A stretch of DNA of 29,920 nt from Pleurostoma richardsiae (GCA_030052745.1 JANBVO010000099.1:1-29920), one strand, 5' to 3'; positions 19,119-29,018 are shown, numbered from the stretch's first letter. Notes: a model not told the origin generated them from the sequence alone. Made by a program: numbers and translations.

Positions 19119-20234
19119 ATGGCTGGTAGTGCGAACACGATCACCCTGCGCCGTTTACTCACACAGCCGAAGCCGGAGGTGCCTTGCAAGACGAAAGCCA
19201 GCAAGAACAGTACGGGCCAATGGCCCACCGTCGGTATCGACGCCATCAGGCTTTGGGACCAGTTCAATATCGACATCCTTAACGAGAGCTACGGCCACAT
19301 TCTCGATCTCGAAATCCCGGTCGAGCAGCTGGCGGAAGCGCCTCGTGCCGAAGATGTCCTCGAGGGTATGGAGATCACCAAGCCCACCGATATCCTGCAT
19401 CTGATCGGGTGGAACGATCGGGTGCTGCGACCGACACTCGCGTTTGCGAAACAGCACCTCCACCTGCACACCAGCGTGCGCCTGCAACACGACGTCGCGG
19501 CGGCTGACAACTCTTCTTTCGCACGCATCATGGACGGCCGGCGACCCATCCGGGTTGACCACCGCGTCGCGCTCGATGATTTCCCACTACCACATCTGGT
19601 CATCGGGCTCGGCCGGTCGAGCTCCAAGTTCCAGGGTCGACTACTGGCTGGCCATTCTGGAAAAACAGCTAAAGAGAATCTCTGGCCGTTGCGGCAGCTG
19701 GCGAACCTATGCGACTTGGCCAAGACGCGGTACGGATACATCGTGACAGACCAGGACCTTGTGGCCTGCTGTTTCTACAAGACGGAGGCGGCGAGGAGTG
19801 GGCAAACCGCGGGATCAACTGAGGTGGTAGATTGGAAAGTGGCGCTGATGCCGGTTCCATGGACGAAGTATGGCGAAGAGCAGCTGACGACTGACCTTGC
19901 GCTGTGGTGGTTGTGCATGTTGGCCCTATCAGCGCCACATCATCGCAACCTGGTGAGCGAGGACGATGTGGTCGGCATCGACGAGTAGGAGGTGCGTTAC
20001 ATCGACGAGGAGCGCGGCTGGGTGCGTCGCCACCGGTACTCTGACGTCGAGCAGCCTACGGAGGAACCGTCGCCGCCGGCCTACCAGCCGCCTTCTCCGG
20101 GAAACCCCGGCGCCCTCGCAGCCGTCGTCGGAATCAATATTGACCCTATTTTCGACCTGGGCGCCGACCTGGACGGCTTTGACTTTGACTTTGGCCCGGA
20201 CATTACCAACGAGGGGCAGGCGGGCAGTGCTTAG
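19119..20234 (+). pseudogene. Conserved fungal hypothetical protein, interrupted by TAG
   Basis: The ATG at 19119 opens a 289-codon frame containing LLNESYGHI-like FNIDILNESYGHILDLEIP, GMEITKPTDILHLIGWNDRV, ENLWPLRQLANLCDLAKTRY and GYIVTDQDLVACCF. It ends at TAG 19986-19988. The same frame continues at once with EVRYIDEERGWVRRHRYSDV and a Pro-rich acidic tail to the TAG at 20232-20234, so a single Trp-to-stop change (TGG to TAG) explains the break; full length would be 371 residues. I remember this as a multicopy fungal family without assigned function. The conserved Glu/Lys and TRYGYI block suggests a PD-(D/E)XK-like fold, but this is a guess. It is convergent with the FTA2-like gene, a pairing worth noting. 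A truncated 289-residue product might still fold. Confidence 0.65.
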
Positions 20235-20427
20235 TAACACTAGGCAGATGGGCTATAGGAATGAACTATGCAGATAGGATTTCAGTATGTACACATGGAG
20301 GGCGAGTCGGCATGTTGGCTTAAACCCGCGGAAAGATCGACCCATCCCTATAATCCCATTTTAACGTGGGGCCGGCCGGCTGGGGCCTCCTCAATCTCGC
20401 AGCCAGCTTGCCATCCTTGCCACAGTA

Positions 20428-21589
20428 TTAGACCCAAATGGGAGGCTTGGTACGCAGCCGTCGTCGCCGGCATTTGTTTATACCCTTGGTTCGCCTCTTC
20501 CAGTCGTACTGTCTCGGGTCAACATATGTAAAGACACGCTCCCGAGCCGCCTCGTTCCTTAACTTGTAGCACCGGAGTGGCGGAGAACCTTGGCCACCTG
20601 GAAATGCGCGCACCGCGATGGTGCCTTTCTTGTCAGCGTGGTCCAGATTCCAGTCGAACATCATCTCGTCGAATGCGAGATAGTCGTCCTTCGATAGCCG
20701 AAACGTCTCGAGCTCCATAGCAGTCCGCATGTCGCGTGTCAGGCTCGGGTTTAGCTCCGGCGTCGTGACGAAATGCGGCACAGTGATGGCCGTGCTGAAA
20801 TCGCTTATCTTACCACCCACCAGCTGCCGAGCTGCGACGTCGATGCGCATGATGCCGAGCTGCTGCAGCCGGCGGATGTCGCCGAGCATCTTGTGAAAGA
20901 CTGCCGGCTGCAGCCCATCTTCCTCGGCCTGGTGCATAAACTCCTTCACAACGCCCCGGATCGGCGGCGGCCGACCGTCCCGGCCTAGAAAGCGCGACCG
21001 CATGTCGTCGCCCCCGGGATACTCTATGTTGCCGTTGAAGTTGATGTCGCCGAAGCGGTCGTGCAGCGCGCGTTCGTGGTCCTCGTCCAGCAGTATATAG
21101 CCGAAACAACCGACTGCGAGCTCCTCGTGGCCGGCCTCATGGAGCCGCCCGAAAGCGCGGCACTCACAGCTGAAGGGCTCCGCGTAGTTGTAGAAGGCGC
21201 TCATGAGCGCCCGGTCGTCGGGGTCCGTGTCGCTCGCGGGGCCCAGCCAATCGTAGTCATAGACGAAGCGGAACTGGAGATACGCGCATAGCAGAGTTAG
21301 CGAATTGGTCTCGTCTTTTCCTTCCCCGCGTACGGGAGGTCGAGGGTGCAGGCATGCATTCATCCACCGTGGTACATACCAGCTTGAGGGCGTAGATCTG
21401 CCCGAGGATCTGCACCTTAAACACGTGCGCGTGGAGTCCTTCGCCGACATGCTCGAGAAACTCGATCGTTTGCGTGCCTTGGAAGTCGAACGGCTTCAGC
21501 TTAGGGCCGTCGCACCGCGGCAGCGGCACCAGATCCGCGCTCGATCGTGGCCAATCGGGGTACATGGTGTGCGGCATCGTGAACAGCAA
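20428..21589 (-). CDS. FTA2-like (kinetochore Sim4 complex subunit family) protein, two exons
   Basis: Exon 1 (21589-21380) encodes PDWPRSSADLVPLPRCDGPK and IEFLEHVGEGLHAHVFKV, a kinase-like glycine loop, then YALKL with the Lys of a protein-kinase fold. A 106-nt intron (21379-21274; GTATGT, CGCTAAC, CCAG) joins it to FRFVYDYDWLGP, FYNYAEPFSCECRAFGRLHE, RGVVKEFM and DIRRLQQLGIMRIDVAARQL. The frame stops at 20428-20430, 351 residues. This matches the FTA2 family (PF13095-like), which has a kinase-like fold; the yeast namesake sits in the Sim4/COMA kinetochore complex. Fungi carry many divergent FTA2-like copies in accessory DNA whose role is not kinetochore-related as far as I know. The final 20 basic residues may come from an unrecognised intron. 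The gene appears intact. Confidence 0.7.
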
Positions 21590-21900
21590 CGGCGAAATGC
21601 CTTGTCGGGAACAAATCTGCCACCAAGAGCAGCGCTCCGGAAGAATGCAGCTTCGCTCTGAAGCGCGCCATCATTGTGCTATCGTGTCCTGTGTTGGTTG
21701 TGGGTATGTTGGATGGGCAATGAGAATGGAACAAGAACCGCAAGAGAATTTTTTAGTCATCAAGCGTCGCCTCTGTCAATTGGGACCCGTCAGTTTATAT
21801 CTGTCCAATCACAATCATCAATTCGACCGAAGCTTTGCCGCCTTCCGCGTCTACGACGCCCCGCATACGGCACACTGACGAGGGAGCTGTGGCTGTCGTT

Positions 21901-21993
21901 CTCCTCCGCCACTTTCTTGGTGGGGTTAGGCCGCCTCTCCTGATCTGAGGGGAGACTCTTTCCAAAAAGAACTTCGCCCACAGGGGGCTCGTG
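21901..21993 (+). repeat. Dispersed direct repeat, copy A
   Basis: Shares with 24231-24314 the order CCGCCAC, CTTGG.GGGGT.AGG, TTT.CAAAA.GAAC, CACAG.GGG and TCGTG. Both copies lie on the same strand, about 2.3 kb apart. The 5' part can fold on itself (CCGCCA against TTGGTGG). It overlaps the end of the unidentified broken gene that comes from the other strand. Confidence 0.5.
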
Positions 21994-22600
21994 TCACTGC
22001 CGTCATTGTAGCCATAGTTCCTAGAATCGTCGCCCATTATGATCTCGGGGTTGGGGCGCGAGAGCATGTGTGGCTCGATGGTTCTGAACACGGACTCCAG
22101 GATACCCCGGCTGAGCATATCCATATCTACGGAGCCAGCCGCCTTGGGGAGGAACTGCTGGGCGCTGAGGTCTATTGACGGCGCCATCAGTGGTCGCGTC
22201 ATGCACGAGGGATACGAGGTCGTCATCGGCACAGTGCGCGATATCGTAGGCGGCATTGGCTTCTGAAGACGCCGAGTAACTGTCGAAGCTGTCGTGGCTC
22301 CGAGGCGAGAGCGTTATATGCTTGCTGTTGGCGCCACCGAAGACGCTGCGGCGAAAGTCGGAGTGGTCCGCTCGGGGGAGCTGACGCAATTGCAGGACAT
22401 CGAGCCGGTCTCGGCCTTGATAACAGCGGTAGCGTCGCGCTCACGCTCTTGCACCTCGAGCTGGGCGGCAAGATTGGCGAGGCCTGTCTCGTCCTCCGGG
22501 AAGACAAAGTGCACAAGCAGGTCGATGCCATTGCTGGGACGGATGCACCCCGGCTTGGAGGCGATGCTGTGGATTACGGCCCGGCGCGTTCGTTGAAGTC
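21980..22600 (-). pseudogene. Unidentified conserved fungal gene, broken
   Basis: Three minus-strand phases in succession look coding. First comes RPSNGIDLLVHFVFPEDETG with an acidic helical stretch (QLEVQERERDATAVIKAETG). Next is ADHSDFRRSVFGGANSKHIT followed by AAYDIAHCADDDLVSLVHDA. Last is SAQQFLPKAAGSVDMDMLSR followed by FRTIEPHMLSRPNPEIIMGD and DGSDTSPLWAKFF. Each changes phase without GT..AG introns that I can place, so frameshifts are likely. The last frame runs into repeat copy A. I do not recognise the family; the acidic, Ser/Asp-rich character would fit a regulatory protein. Confidence is in codingness, not in function. Confidence 0.4.
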
Positions 22601-22759
22601 AGGTTCTCCTAAGTCCCAGCTCTGACCGCTGCGTACCATGGCGTACAACTTGTGCACGGTGGCGATGAGAGCGTGCTGAATGCAATTTCAGCGGTAACCC
22701 GCACAGTTCGGGGAAAGCGATCCCAAGCTCCGACTGAGAGAACCCTGCAACACTTCACA

Positions 22760-23677
22760 TTACCCCATAGCTTCTCCGATCTTTTCTCCTAGGTAATTTA
22801 GGAGGCGTAAATAGACGGCCGGCAGCACAACTGAAGGCGCCGCACTTATGTCGGAGCAAGGTAAGGGCGGGGAATTGTAGACCGTCACGAGCGCCACATT
22901 ATCGCTGCGGATGGCGCCAATGTATTGCATACCTGGTCGTAACAGCATATCATCCTGAGGTTCCAGGCAGTAGTTTGCCGGGTGCAGTCTGACTTCGTTG
23001 CATCGTACCTCCACGGTGTTAGTAGGCAGCCTGATGTCCTCTTCGCACCTTCTAAGCTGTTCGATATCTGACAATATCCGCGTCTGATCTTGATCAACAG
23101 TCAACTCGGCCAACAGTGTCCCGACAGATATGAGCGTCGGCGGTCTCAGCTGCAGCTCCTGGAGTTTCGGGAGGTCCGAGGGTTCGAATAGCTGCTTGCC
23201 ATCCCAGACTGCTCTAAGGAAGGCAGTCGCTGCCTGACGATCATCTTTCAAGGTTTGGGCCAGGGCGCGCACGAGAGGGATGAGGAGTTCCTCCAGTTGG
23301 AGGCACTGGAACAACGGCCATCCTTGTTCCAGCAGCGCTGCCTGGACATGGCTTCTGGCCATAAAACTGTGGCGGATGGCGAAATCCAATTCCCAGAAGA
23401 TCCGCCCGACGTTGTGGCCCTTCACTGCGGCGCACTCTCGTCCAAATATCGCTGGTACTACCTGGTGGCCATGCGCCTGGTAAGCGTTGTACGACAGCTT
23501 GCATGTCTGGACAGCACGAAAGAGCGCGCGGAAGTCAGGAAGGTACCCGAGGATGATCGCGACAATCTCGAGAGGAAGGCTAGGGAGTCGGATTTTGGGA
23601 CGATTTGATTTGGGATGGGACAATCGAGGGCTGTCTTGTCGAGACCGTCGGGATCGGTTCTGACGTCGAAGGGTCAT
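22760..23677 (-). CDS. F-box-like protein, single exon
   Basis: The frame is open from 23836, but the ATG at 23677 (AAAATGA context, followed by a basic stretch RRQNRSRRSRQ) is the likely start, giving 305 residues. Residues 31-75 read LPSLPLEIVAIILGYLPDFR and LFRAVQTCKLSYNAYQ, a fungal F-box. The rest is helical (QLEELLIPLVRALAQTL) and ends with RCNEVRLHPANYCLEPQDDM and a final block LPAVYLRLLNYLGEKIGEAM. F-box proteins recruit targets to SCF ubiquitin ligases; no substrate domain is recognised here. A decayed second copy of residues around 155-240 lies at 28811-29018 in the opposite orientation. The gene seems intact. Confidence 0.7.
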   Translation of the reverse strand: MTLRRQNRSRRSRQDSPRLSHPKSNRPKIRLPSLPLEIVAIILGYLPDFRALFRAVQTCKLSYNAYQAHGHQVVPAIFGRECAAVKGHNVGRIFWELDFAIRHSFMARSHVQAALLEQGWPLFQCLQLEELLIPLVRALAQTLKDDRQAATAFLRAVWDGKQLFEPSDLPKLQELQLRPPTLISVGTLLAELTVDQDQTRILSDIEQLRRCEEDIRLPTNTVEVRCNEVRLHPANYCLEPQDDMLLRPGMQYIGAIRSDNVALVTVYNSPPLPCSDISAAPSVVLPAVYLRLLNYLGEKIGEAMG

Positions 23678-24230
23678 TTTGGAAATGGGTATTCTCGTTT
23701 GTGTCGAGGAAGTAATGAGGGGAAGAGGGGAGTGCTGGCCCTTTATCTGCCTGTAGACTGCGACGCGGGGTACGCGCCCAACTGGACATGCAATGGCTAT
23801 TCCGGAGAGATGCACCGCAAACATTTGCACCCGCACGTCGGAGCGTTACAGATGGATATGCCAGCGAAAATTTCCCATGCGCAAATTGACTTTTCCTACC
23901 AACTAACGGTATAACGCGATGGCGCCGGATGTCGCGCGCTTCAACTAGATCTGAAATACGACTGCCCCTCGGAAACGCGTGCAAGGAAAGGGGGGAGATA
24001 ATGATGTACGTGTAGTAACTGGGACGGGGACCCGTCTCCCTATTAGGCGCCGGCGCAGCGAACCCCGCATGAAGCAGGCCGTTCAGTCGGCCAGCCTGGC
24101 CACAATTCATCACAGCAAGTTTCCAACGGCCTGCGACGGCCTGAGGGCTTTGAACTTGTGACATTGATACACTAGGAGTGCATGTACCACGCAGGGCTGG
24201 TGAGATACGGCGTGTTCATGGTCGTAATTA
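23678..24230. other. F-box 5' flank and palindromic repeat
   Basis: Upstream of the F-box start. It contains the palindrome copy at 24016-24048. No coding frame recognised. Confidence 0.4.
24016..24048. repeat. GC-rich palindromic repeat, copy 2
   Basis: GGGACGGG faces CCCGTCTCCC to form a hairpin, bordered by TAACT and CTATTA. It is the inverted counterpart of 16684-16715 (25 of 27 core bases identical after reverse complement; both differences are G/A). Confidence 0.6.
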
Positions 24231-24314
24231 CCCTCCGCCACACTCTTGGCGGGGTAAGGACCACCCTTCTTTTGAGACCCTTTTCAAAAGAACCTCGGTC
24301 ACAGAGGGGTCGTG
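24231..24314 (+). repeat. Dispersed direct repeat, copy B
   Basis: Counterpart of 21901-21993. Its 5' part forms a better hairpin, CCGCCA against TTGGCGGGGTAA. The better-preserved stem suggests this copy is younger. Confidence 0.5.
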
Positions 24315-25065
24315 CCAAAAGAGGATCTCCCCTAAGATGGCCGCTCGCCCCTCGCGTCCACTTGTGGTACAGTCGGTGCAGTAAAATAACTGGCGGACAA
24401 CTAATGTTTTTACCCCTCGAATCTCATTGGTACTCTAGGGCTGTATCTCTCCACTTGCAACCTCTTGGACGTACAATTCCCAGCTGTTTTAATTCAGAGG
24501 GGTCACTTCCATAGTCCCGCGCTACTCATGGCGTGTCTGGTCTTCAGCCCATCGTTGTGTTCGTATCATAGTAGAGGGACGTCGCAATTCTCCGCTCGAT
24601 GACCGTGCAAATGGCCTAGTTTGTCGCGACGTCCAATTAGTCGCATACGGCAGAAAACGGAGTCAATACCTACACCTAAAGCACGTGAGGTCCTCCCGTC
24701 GACAAGTTTTGGCCCAGTGTCCCTGCATGCCACCTGCAGTGTATCGAGTCAGAACTGAGCTGAGCATCTCTGGAACAAACAGCAGAAGGAAATCGTCTTG
24801 GAGACACACAATTGTGGCATATGCCTGGTCGGCTCTGGAAACGTGGGCTGTTGTTCGGTACCGACCGCCCATAGCCCTGAATGTGAAACCATCAGCAACG
24901 GAAGGTTTGACGCAGCCGTCAACAAGGCAGCATACCTTAGACACACGATGATCAAATCGATTCCTGTCGTACTGGCGCCGACTGTTTTGGCGGATCTCCT
25001 ACATGACATACTTGCTCAGCGAGACGAATCACTGAATACAGCGCGGAAACAACTCACGTTAACCA
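24315..25065. other. Spacer, possible decayed sequence
   Basis: Minus-strand frame 24944-24663 contains GHWAKTCRREDLTCFRC, which recalls a zinc knuckle, but spacing is incomplete. The DNA lies directly downstream of the STAND remnant and may be its decayed continuation. Nothing firm. Confidence 0.3.
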
Positions 25066-25776
25066 GTACTATTTCCAATCCTCGAATCTGGTTACGAGTC
25101 TCCAATCCATCTATGAGCATCTTCGACGTGGAAGCTTCAATTGTTTACTCCATTTGCATGTATTGAATGTCTCTCGAGACCTGGCTTTCCCCAGCGAACG
25201 CATGGAGCATATCATGGACTTGAGCTATCGAGGCTTCCAGTTCCTTAGTCTTGATGTCGATTTTAGAGCTTAATTCGACAGATTACTTGGACCTTTAATT
25301 CAGTAAGCGTACCGCCAGCGCGATGGAGACCATCGGAGCGAACAGAACGGAACGACAAACACATACAAAATTAGCACGTAGCGCGTCTGCACCATGTCAA
25401 ATAAGTCGCACAGCTTTTTCTCCAACTCTTCGAATTGTTTCGGACGCATCAGTTCATCCACCCCTATCACCCAGATCTTCCTAAGAGTCGTCCTGTCTGG
25501 CTATGTCCTTTTAGCCAGTATATCAAGCAACTCCTTAGCAAAGTGCTCCGTCCGGGAGCACAAGGCGGCAAGCACGTCATCCTTCAAGCGAGCTGGGTTG
25601 GTCTGAATCTTGGCGAGGCATTGAGTCATCTTGTGAGTGAAGCTTTCGAGCTCAAGATCCCTAGAGAGGCCGTCTTTCGCCCGACGGATCTCTTTTACCG
25701 TCTGCACAAAGTGAAAACCGAATTTGCAAATGTCCATCATTACGACGAAAAGACTAATGGCCGATAACCCGTCCAT
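25066..25776 (-). pseudogene. N-terminal remnant of a fungal STAND/NLR gene (HeLo-like helical domain)
   Basis: The ATG at 25776 begins MDGLSAISLFVVMMDICKFG, then FVQTVKEIRRAKDGLSRDLE, LAALCSRTEHFAKELLDIL, and TAG at 25501-25503. The frame continues with PKQFEELEKKLCDLFDMVQT. A later phase reads SKIDIKTKELEASIAQVHDM, RDIQYMQME, TAA at 25145-25147, then KMLIDGLETRNQIRGLEIV. This is the helical N-terminal region and coiled linker that precede NACHT and ankyrin repeats in many fungal NLR-like proteins. The NACHT ATPase is absent, so the gene is truncated. In intact relatives the N-terminal domain carries out regulated cell-death or membrane activity in heterokaryon recognition; that is family knowledge and does not apply to this broken copy. 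Confidence 0.6.
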
Positions 25777-26354
25777 CTTATTCGGGAGCTCGGATTGACT
25801 CCGAAACGCTTGATTTCGGTAAAATTAGCGAAAAAAGCGGAGTCGTGCCCCGTCTGTGTGATGTATACCCCCCGGAGGCGTGAGAAGTCGCGTCGGCGCG
25901 TCTAGACGCTGGCGGGGTTTTTTTCTCCCCACGAAGCGGCTGCCTGGTCACCTGATGGTAGAGTGACGCTGAACTTGCTAAGGTAAACGTCCAGTCAGAT
26001 AGCCAACACTGTCAAGGTCCGGCAGCTGCTCCCACGGATCCTAAAATTCAACGTGGGAGTTAGATCCTGCAGGCTGCAAACAGAAGGCTCTTATGCCGCG
26101 GGCGCCACTACGGACCACTCCCCAAAAAGACCCACATTAAGTCGTCCAGAATCTCATCCTAGCCAATCAGAAGGCTCAGAAGCCCTTCAGTCTGTATTTT
26201 GCCCGCTGTTTGCCTAACTTCCCCGCTTTAGGCGTCAAGCTTGCGACGGCGTGCCTTCTGCCTACAGCATCCTCCATCGAGTCCGCTAACTACAAAGAAA
26301 GGAGCTTGCTGTAGCACCATTTACTTATACACACGCTCTCCCTTCTCACGCGAA
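25777..26354. other. Spacer with a palindrome
   Basis: Contains the 12-bp palindrome GCGTCTAGACGC at 25898-25909, in a GC-rich patch ending in a T-run (25916-25923). No coding frame recognised. Confidence 0.35.
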
Positions 26355-26571
26355 ATGGCAACACTAACTGAGATCCTTACCTGCCTCTGTGGACGCGGCA
26401 TCCAAACTCCCAGCGGAAGGCCGCGAGAAAATTGGGCCCGCCATGGCCCAAGCTTTCGACAGTGCTTCCGAAGCCGCTGACAAGGTTATTACATTTGTCG
26501 TTGTCAGTAGCTTGTGGGCCCGCCGCGTTCTTCACTCGCTCGGCCATCCTCTTCCCACATTTGCATTCTAG
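26355..26571 (+). pseudogene. Possible fragment of a small helical protein
   Basis: An ATG at 26355 gives MATLTEILTCL; one base out of phase, DAASKLPAEGREKIGPAMAQ continues as AFDSASEAADKVITFVVV, an amphipathic helix, until TAG at 26569-26571. It looks like the N-terminus of a small fungal helical membrane protein (IFI6/27-like proteins often start so), but the membrane part is missing. Low confidence. Confidence 0.2.
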
Positions 26572-27417
26572 GATCCCATTTTTGGTGATGGTAACACCTT
26601 CGAAGATGGAATTCAAGCGCATTTTCTGCAGAGATCTACAAATCAGCTGGTCAATCAGGCCCTGGGCACGGAGCGGTGGAGGTAGAGTGGGATAGTGTAG
26701 AAGAGACGAACACGCGGGTGTGAGACGCGTCGCCGGCTTACACCTGCGTGAGGAATCCTCGGCAGAGAAAATTTCCGAGAGCCGGTGGCACCGCCATGTG
26801 TGGTGGCACAGCACGGAGCAGTACCAGCAGAATCCGTAGGTGACGGATGATGTTCTGGTACTAGCCTGCGAACGTTGGGTGAGAGGAATGCAGCCGAGCT
26901 AGAGCTGCATTTGCAGACAGCTGAAGCCGATTCTGCCTGCCGTTGCTTCTACGCTTGAGTCTGCTATTTTACAGTCTCATCTTGACGTTCTACATATAAA
27001 TACAGCTCTGCAAACACATCACTGCACAGTTCTTCACTTTGACATCCGCCCCCAGCTGTAGTAGCCTGGGATGCTCGTCCTTAAATCATGATTATGGATG
27101 GGCCTGCGCTTTGGGCGGATATTGTGTTACAGTGGCTAAAGGTAGCATCCCCCATGGACCAATCCATCACACCTACCTCTATAGATACATCACTCCTTTA
27201 GGGATGCATTCTAATATCTAACTGTGTCATGAGTTTATTCTTTTAGTGGGTATAGTGATGAAACACTAACTTCTCCATTGCATTATCGCTTCAATTTTTT
27301 TCCTTGGGCGAAAACAATCCCGCACGCCTCGGACAACCATGGTGCGCCCTTGGATGTCCCTTGAATACCACATCCAATTAGAGCGCTGGCAACAAGAAGC
27401 CCTTCTTTCCAGTCAAG
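26572..27417. other. Spacer with a TATA box and possible Cys-rich peptide
   Basis: A TATAAATA box lies at 26995-27002 on plus. Downstream (27039-27221) a short frame has CSSLGCSSLNHDYGWACALG and GYC but no ATG of its own. From 27222 on is the 3' flank of the minus-strand GTPase gene. Confidence 0.3.
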
Positions 27418-28388
27418 TCACATCACAAGGCACCACCTTTTTTCAAGCTCACCAATACGGCCTTGCATCTCTTTGATTTCTCCTTCGTGAAGCTTTCGAA
27501 CTTGTTCTGCGACCTCGTCCCGCTTCCACAACGCCTCTTCGTACTTTTCGCGTTCCGCTGCTGCGTCATCTTTAAGCTCCCGTAGGCGCCTATCATACTT
27601 TTCTTGTAGCTTATTGAGTTCTTCCTTCAACGACTTGCCAGCAGATGTCTCTGCCAGTTGGAAACCTTTGCGAAGTTCCTCTTGGAAGAGGAGTGTGACT
27701 GGAGCAGTCCTTAAAATAGACTGTATGATGCGCTTTCCATCTTTGACCGTGCCATCGTAGCGATCAATATCTGCTCCATTGTCCACCATCTCCTTCCAGA
27801 AATCCGAAAGCAGGTCATCCAGGCGTACTTCGCTCTCCTGATCCGTGACGCCGCACCACTTGGTCGTGATCAGCTTGACGTTACCCATGTTCTCTGATCC
27901 AACAAGGTTCCGAAGCAGATCCAAATTTCTTTTGCCAGCCCCTCCCATACGGCTGTCGGTGATAGGATGTAGGTATAGGATACCAGATAGACGAACGCCG
28001 GTCTCGAGGTACTCAGCAATCTTTCGGAGGATATCAGAGTCTTGCATGTCGTCGTCGTTGAAGCCTGGAGTGTCGATAAGGTGTACATCATATCCATCAA
28101 CGTGTGTAGTTGCTATGTGAATTTCTTTCGTGCCTGGACAAAGGAGTTAGGGTAGCCACGAGTGAGAGGAATATACCTACAGGACTTCAAGCCATGTCCG
28201 ACCTCCATCTCGTCTATCCCGGTAACATGTTTGATAAAATAGGTCTTTCCCGCTCCTGTCATGCCCATAACTGCGATAACAATGGATTTTGCAGTAAAGC
28301 TTGGAAGGGGAATTTTCAATTTCGGTGTCCAAAGCCAGCTGCTGAAGTGACCATGTTGAGAGGAAGTGGCCTGGCTTGGAATGGTCAT
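27418..28388 (-). CDS. AIG1-like P-loop GTPase with C-terminal coiled coil and CaaX box, two exons, intact
   Basis: Exon 1 is 28388-28181 and exon 2 is 28133-27418; the 47-nt intron (GTAGGT, CCTAAC, TCCAG) joins LKSC to TKEIHIATTHVDGYDV. The product is 307 residues. The G1 loop GMTGAGKT is at 42-49, the G3 motif DTPGF at 90-94, and a G4-like TTKW follows KLI. Residues about 220-303 are strongly charged and heptad-like (KLQEKYDRRLRELKDD, VRKLHEGEIKEMQGRIGELE), a coiled coil. The last four residues are CLVM: Cys, two aliphatics, Met, a farnesylation-type CaaX box that would anchor the protein to a membrane. No transmembrane segment is present, so lipid anchoring makes sense. Fungal AIG1/GIMAP-like GTPases are frequent in NLR-rich accessory DNA; their function is largely unknown. 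It lies among NLR remnants. Confidence 0.8.
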
Positions 28389-28810
28389 GACTAGAGGGAA
28401 ATATACGCCACTTAAGTGTTCGCAGAGAAGTCCAAGTGCTATCCCGAAGGTTCGTTGACAAGGTCGGTATAAACACCTTAAAATGATGCTTTGGGGATTG
28501 AATGAGTAGGAGAAGCTGTGCTGTTGCTTTGCTGCGGATTTATCTTGGGCTTTACTTGAATGATGTGGCATGTGTCGGGCCGCCTGCGTTGGGCAGTAAC
28601 GCGCAAACCAAGCCAATCAGATGACTTTGGTGGTAACGGGCTGAGACACAGCTAATGGTAGGATCCGCCCTTGGTTCTGGAAGGCATACAACTGCGGAAC
28701 GCACCAGTCGTTCTGGAGGTGGGCATTTCAGGCTGCTGACTCTAGATGGATTCTCTAACATGTTCTCTAGAAGGCGCGTACTGGTAGTCCCCGCAAGCAT
28801 GTATTATCGG
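28389..28810. other. GTPase promoter region and spacer
   Basis: Upstream of the minus-strand GTPase start. The minus-strand frame extends to 28616 without domain character. The left boundary of the F-box-like copy is at about 28811. Confidence 0.35.
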
Positions 28811-29018
28811 GACAGTCTGGCAAATCCCTCGGGCCTCCCGCAACTCCAGCTGGGACCGCCGACGCTCGATATACGTCGGGACACTGTTGGTCAAGATAAG
28901 AGACATCGAACAGGACATCAGGCCACACACCAACACCGTGGAGGTACGATGCAACGAAGTCAGACCGCACCCAGCAAACTACTACTGCCTGGAACCTCAG
29001 GATGAGAATTTTAGCTAG
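28811..29018 (+). pseudogene. Decayed partial copy of the F-box gene
   Basis: On plus, the first phase reads LPQLQLGPPTLD, matching LPKLQELQLRPPTLI of the F-box gene. After deletions and a shift of phase, DIEQDIRPHTNTVEVRCNEV continues as RPHPANYYCLEPQDENFS and stops at TAG 29016-29018; the intact gene has NTVEVRCNEVRLHPANYCLE. DNA identity is also plain over short blocks (for example GACTTCGTTGCATCGTACCT on the other strand). The F-box itself and the C-terminal block are missing. The equivalent part of the intact gene is about 22951-23212. Confidence 0.75.

Noticed and set aside
19986-19988. Programmed readthrough or recoding of TAG in the hypothetical gene
   Set aside because: No known readthrough context follows (GAG next), and many neighbours carry ordinary nonsense changes; Trp-to-stop mutation is simpler.
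24663-24944. Possible CCHC zinc knuckle of a retroelement gag on minus
   Set aside because: GHWAKTC matches half of a knuckle, but the two leading Cys are missing and no reverse transcriptase, protease or LTR is near.
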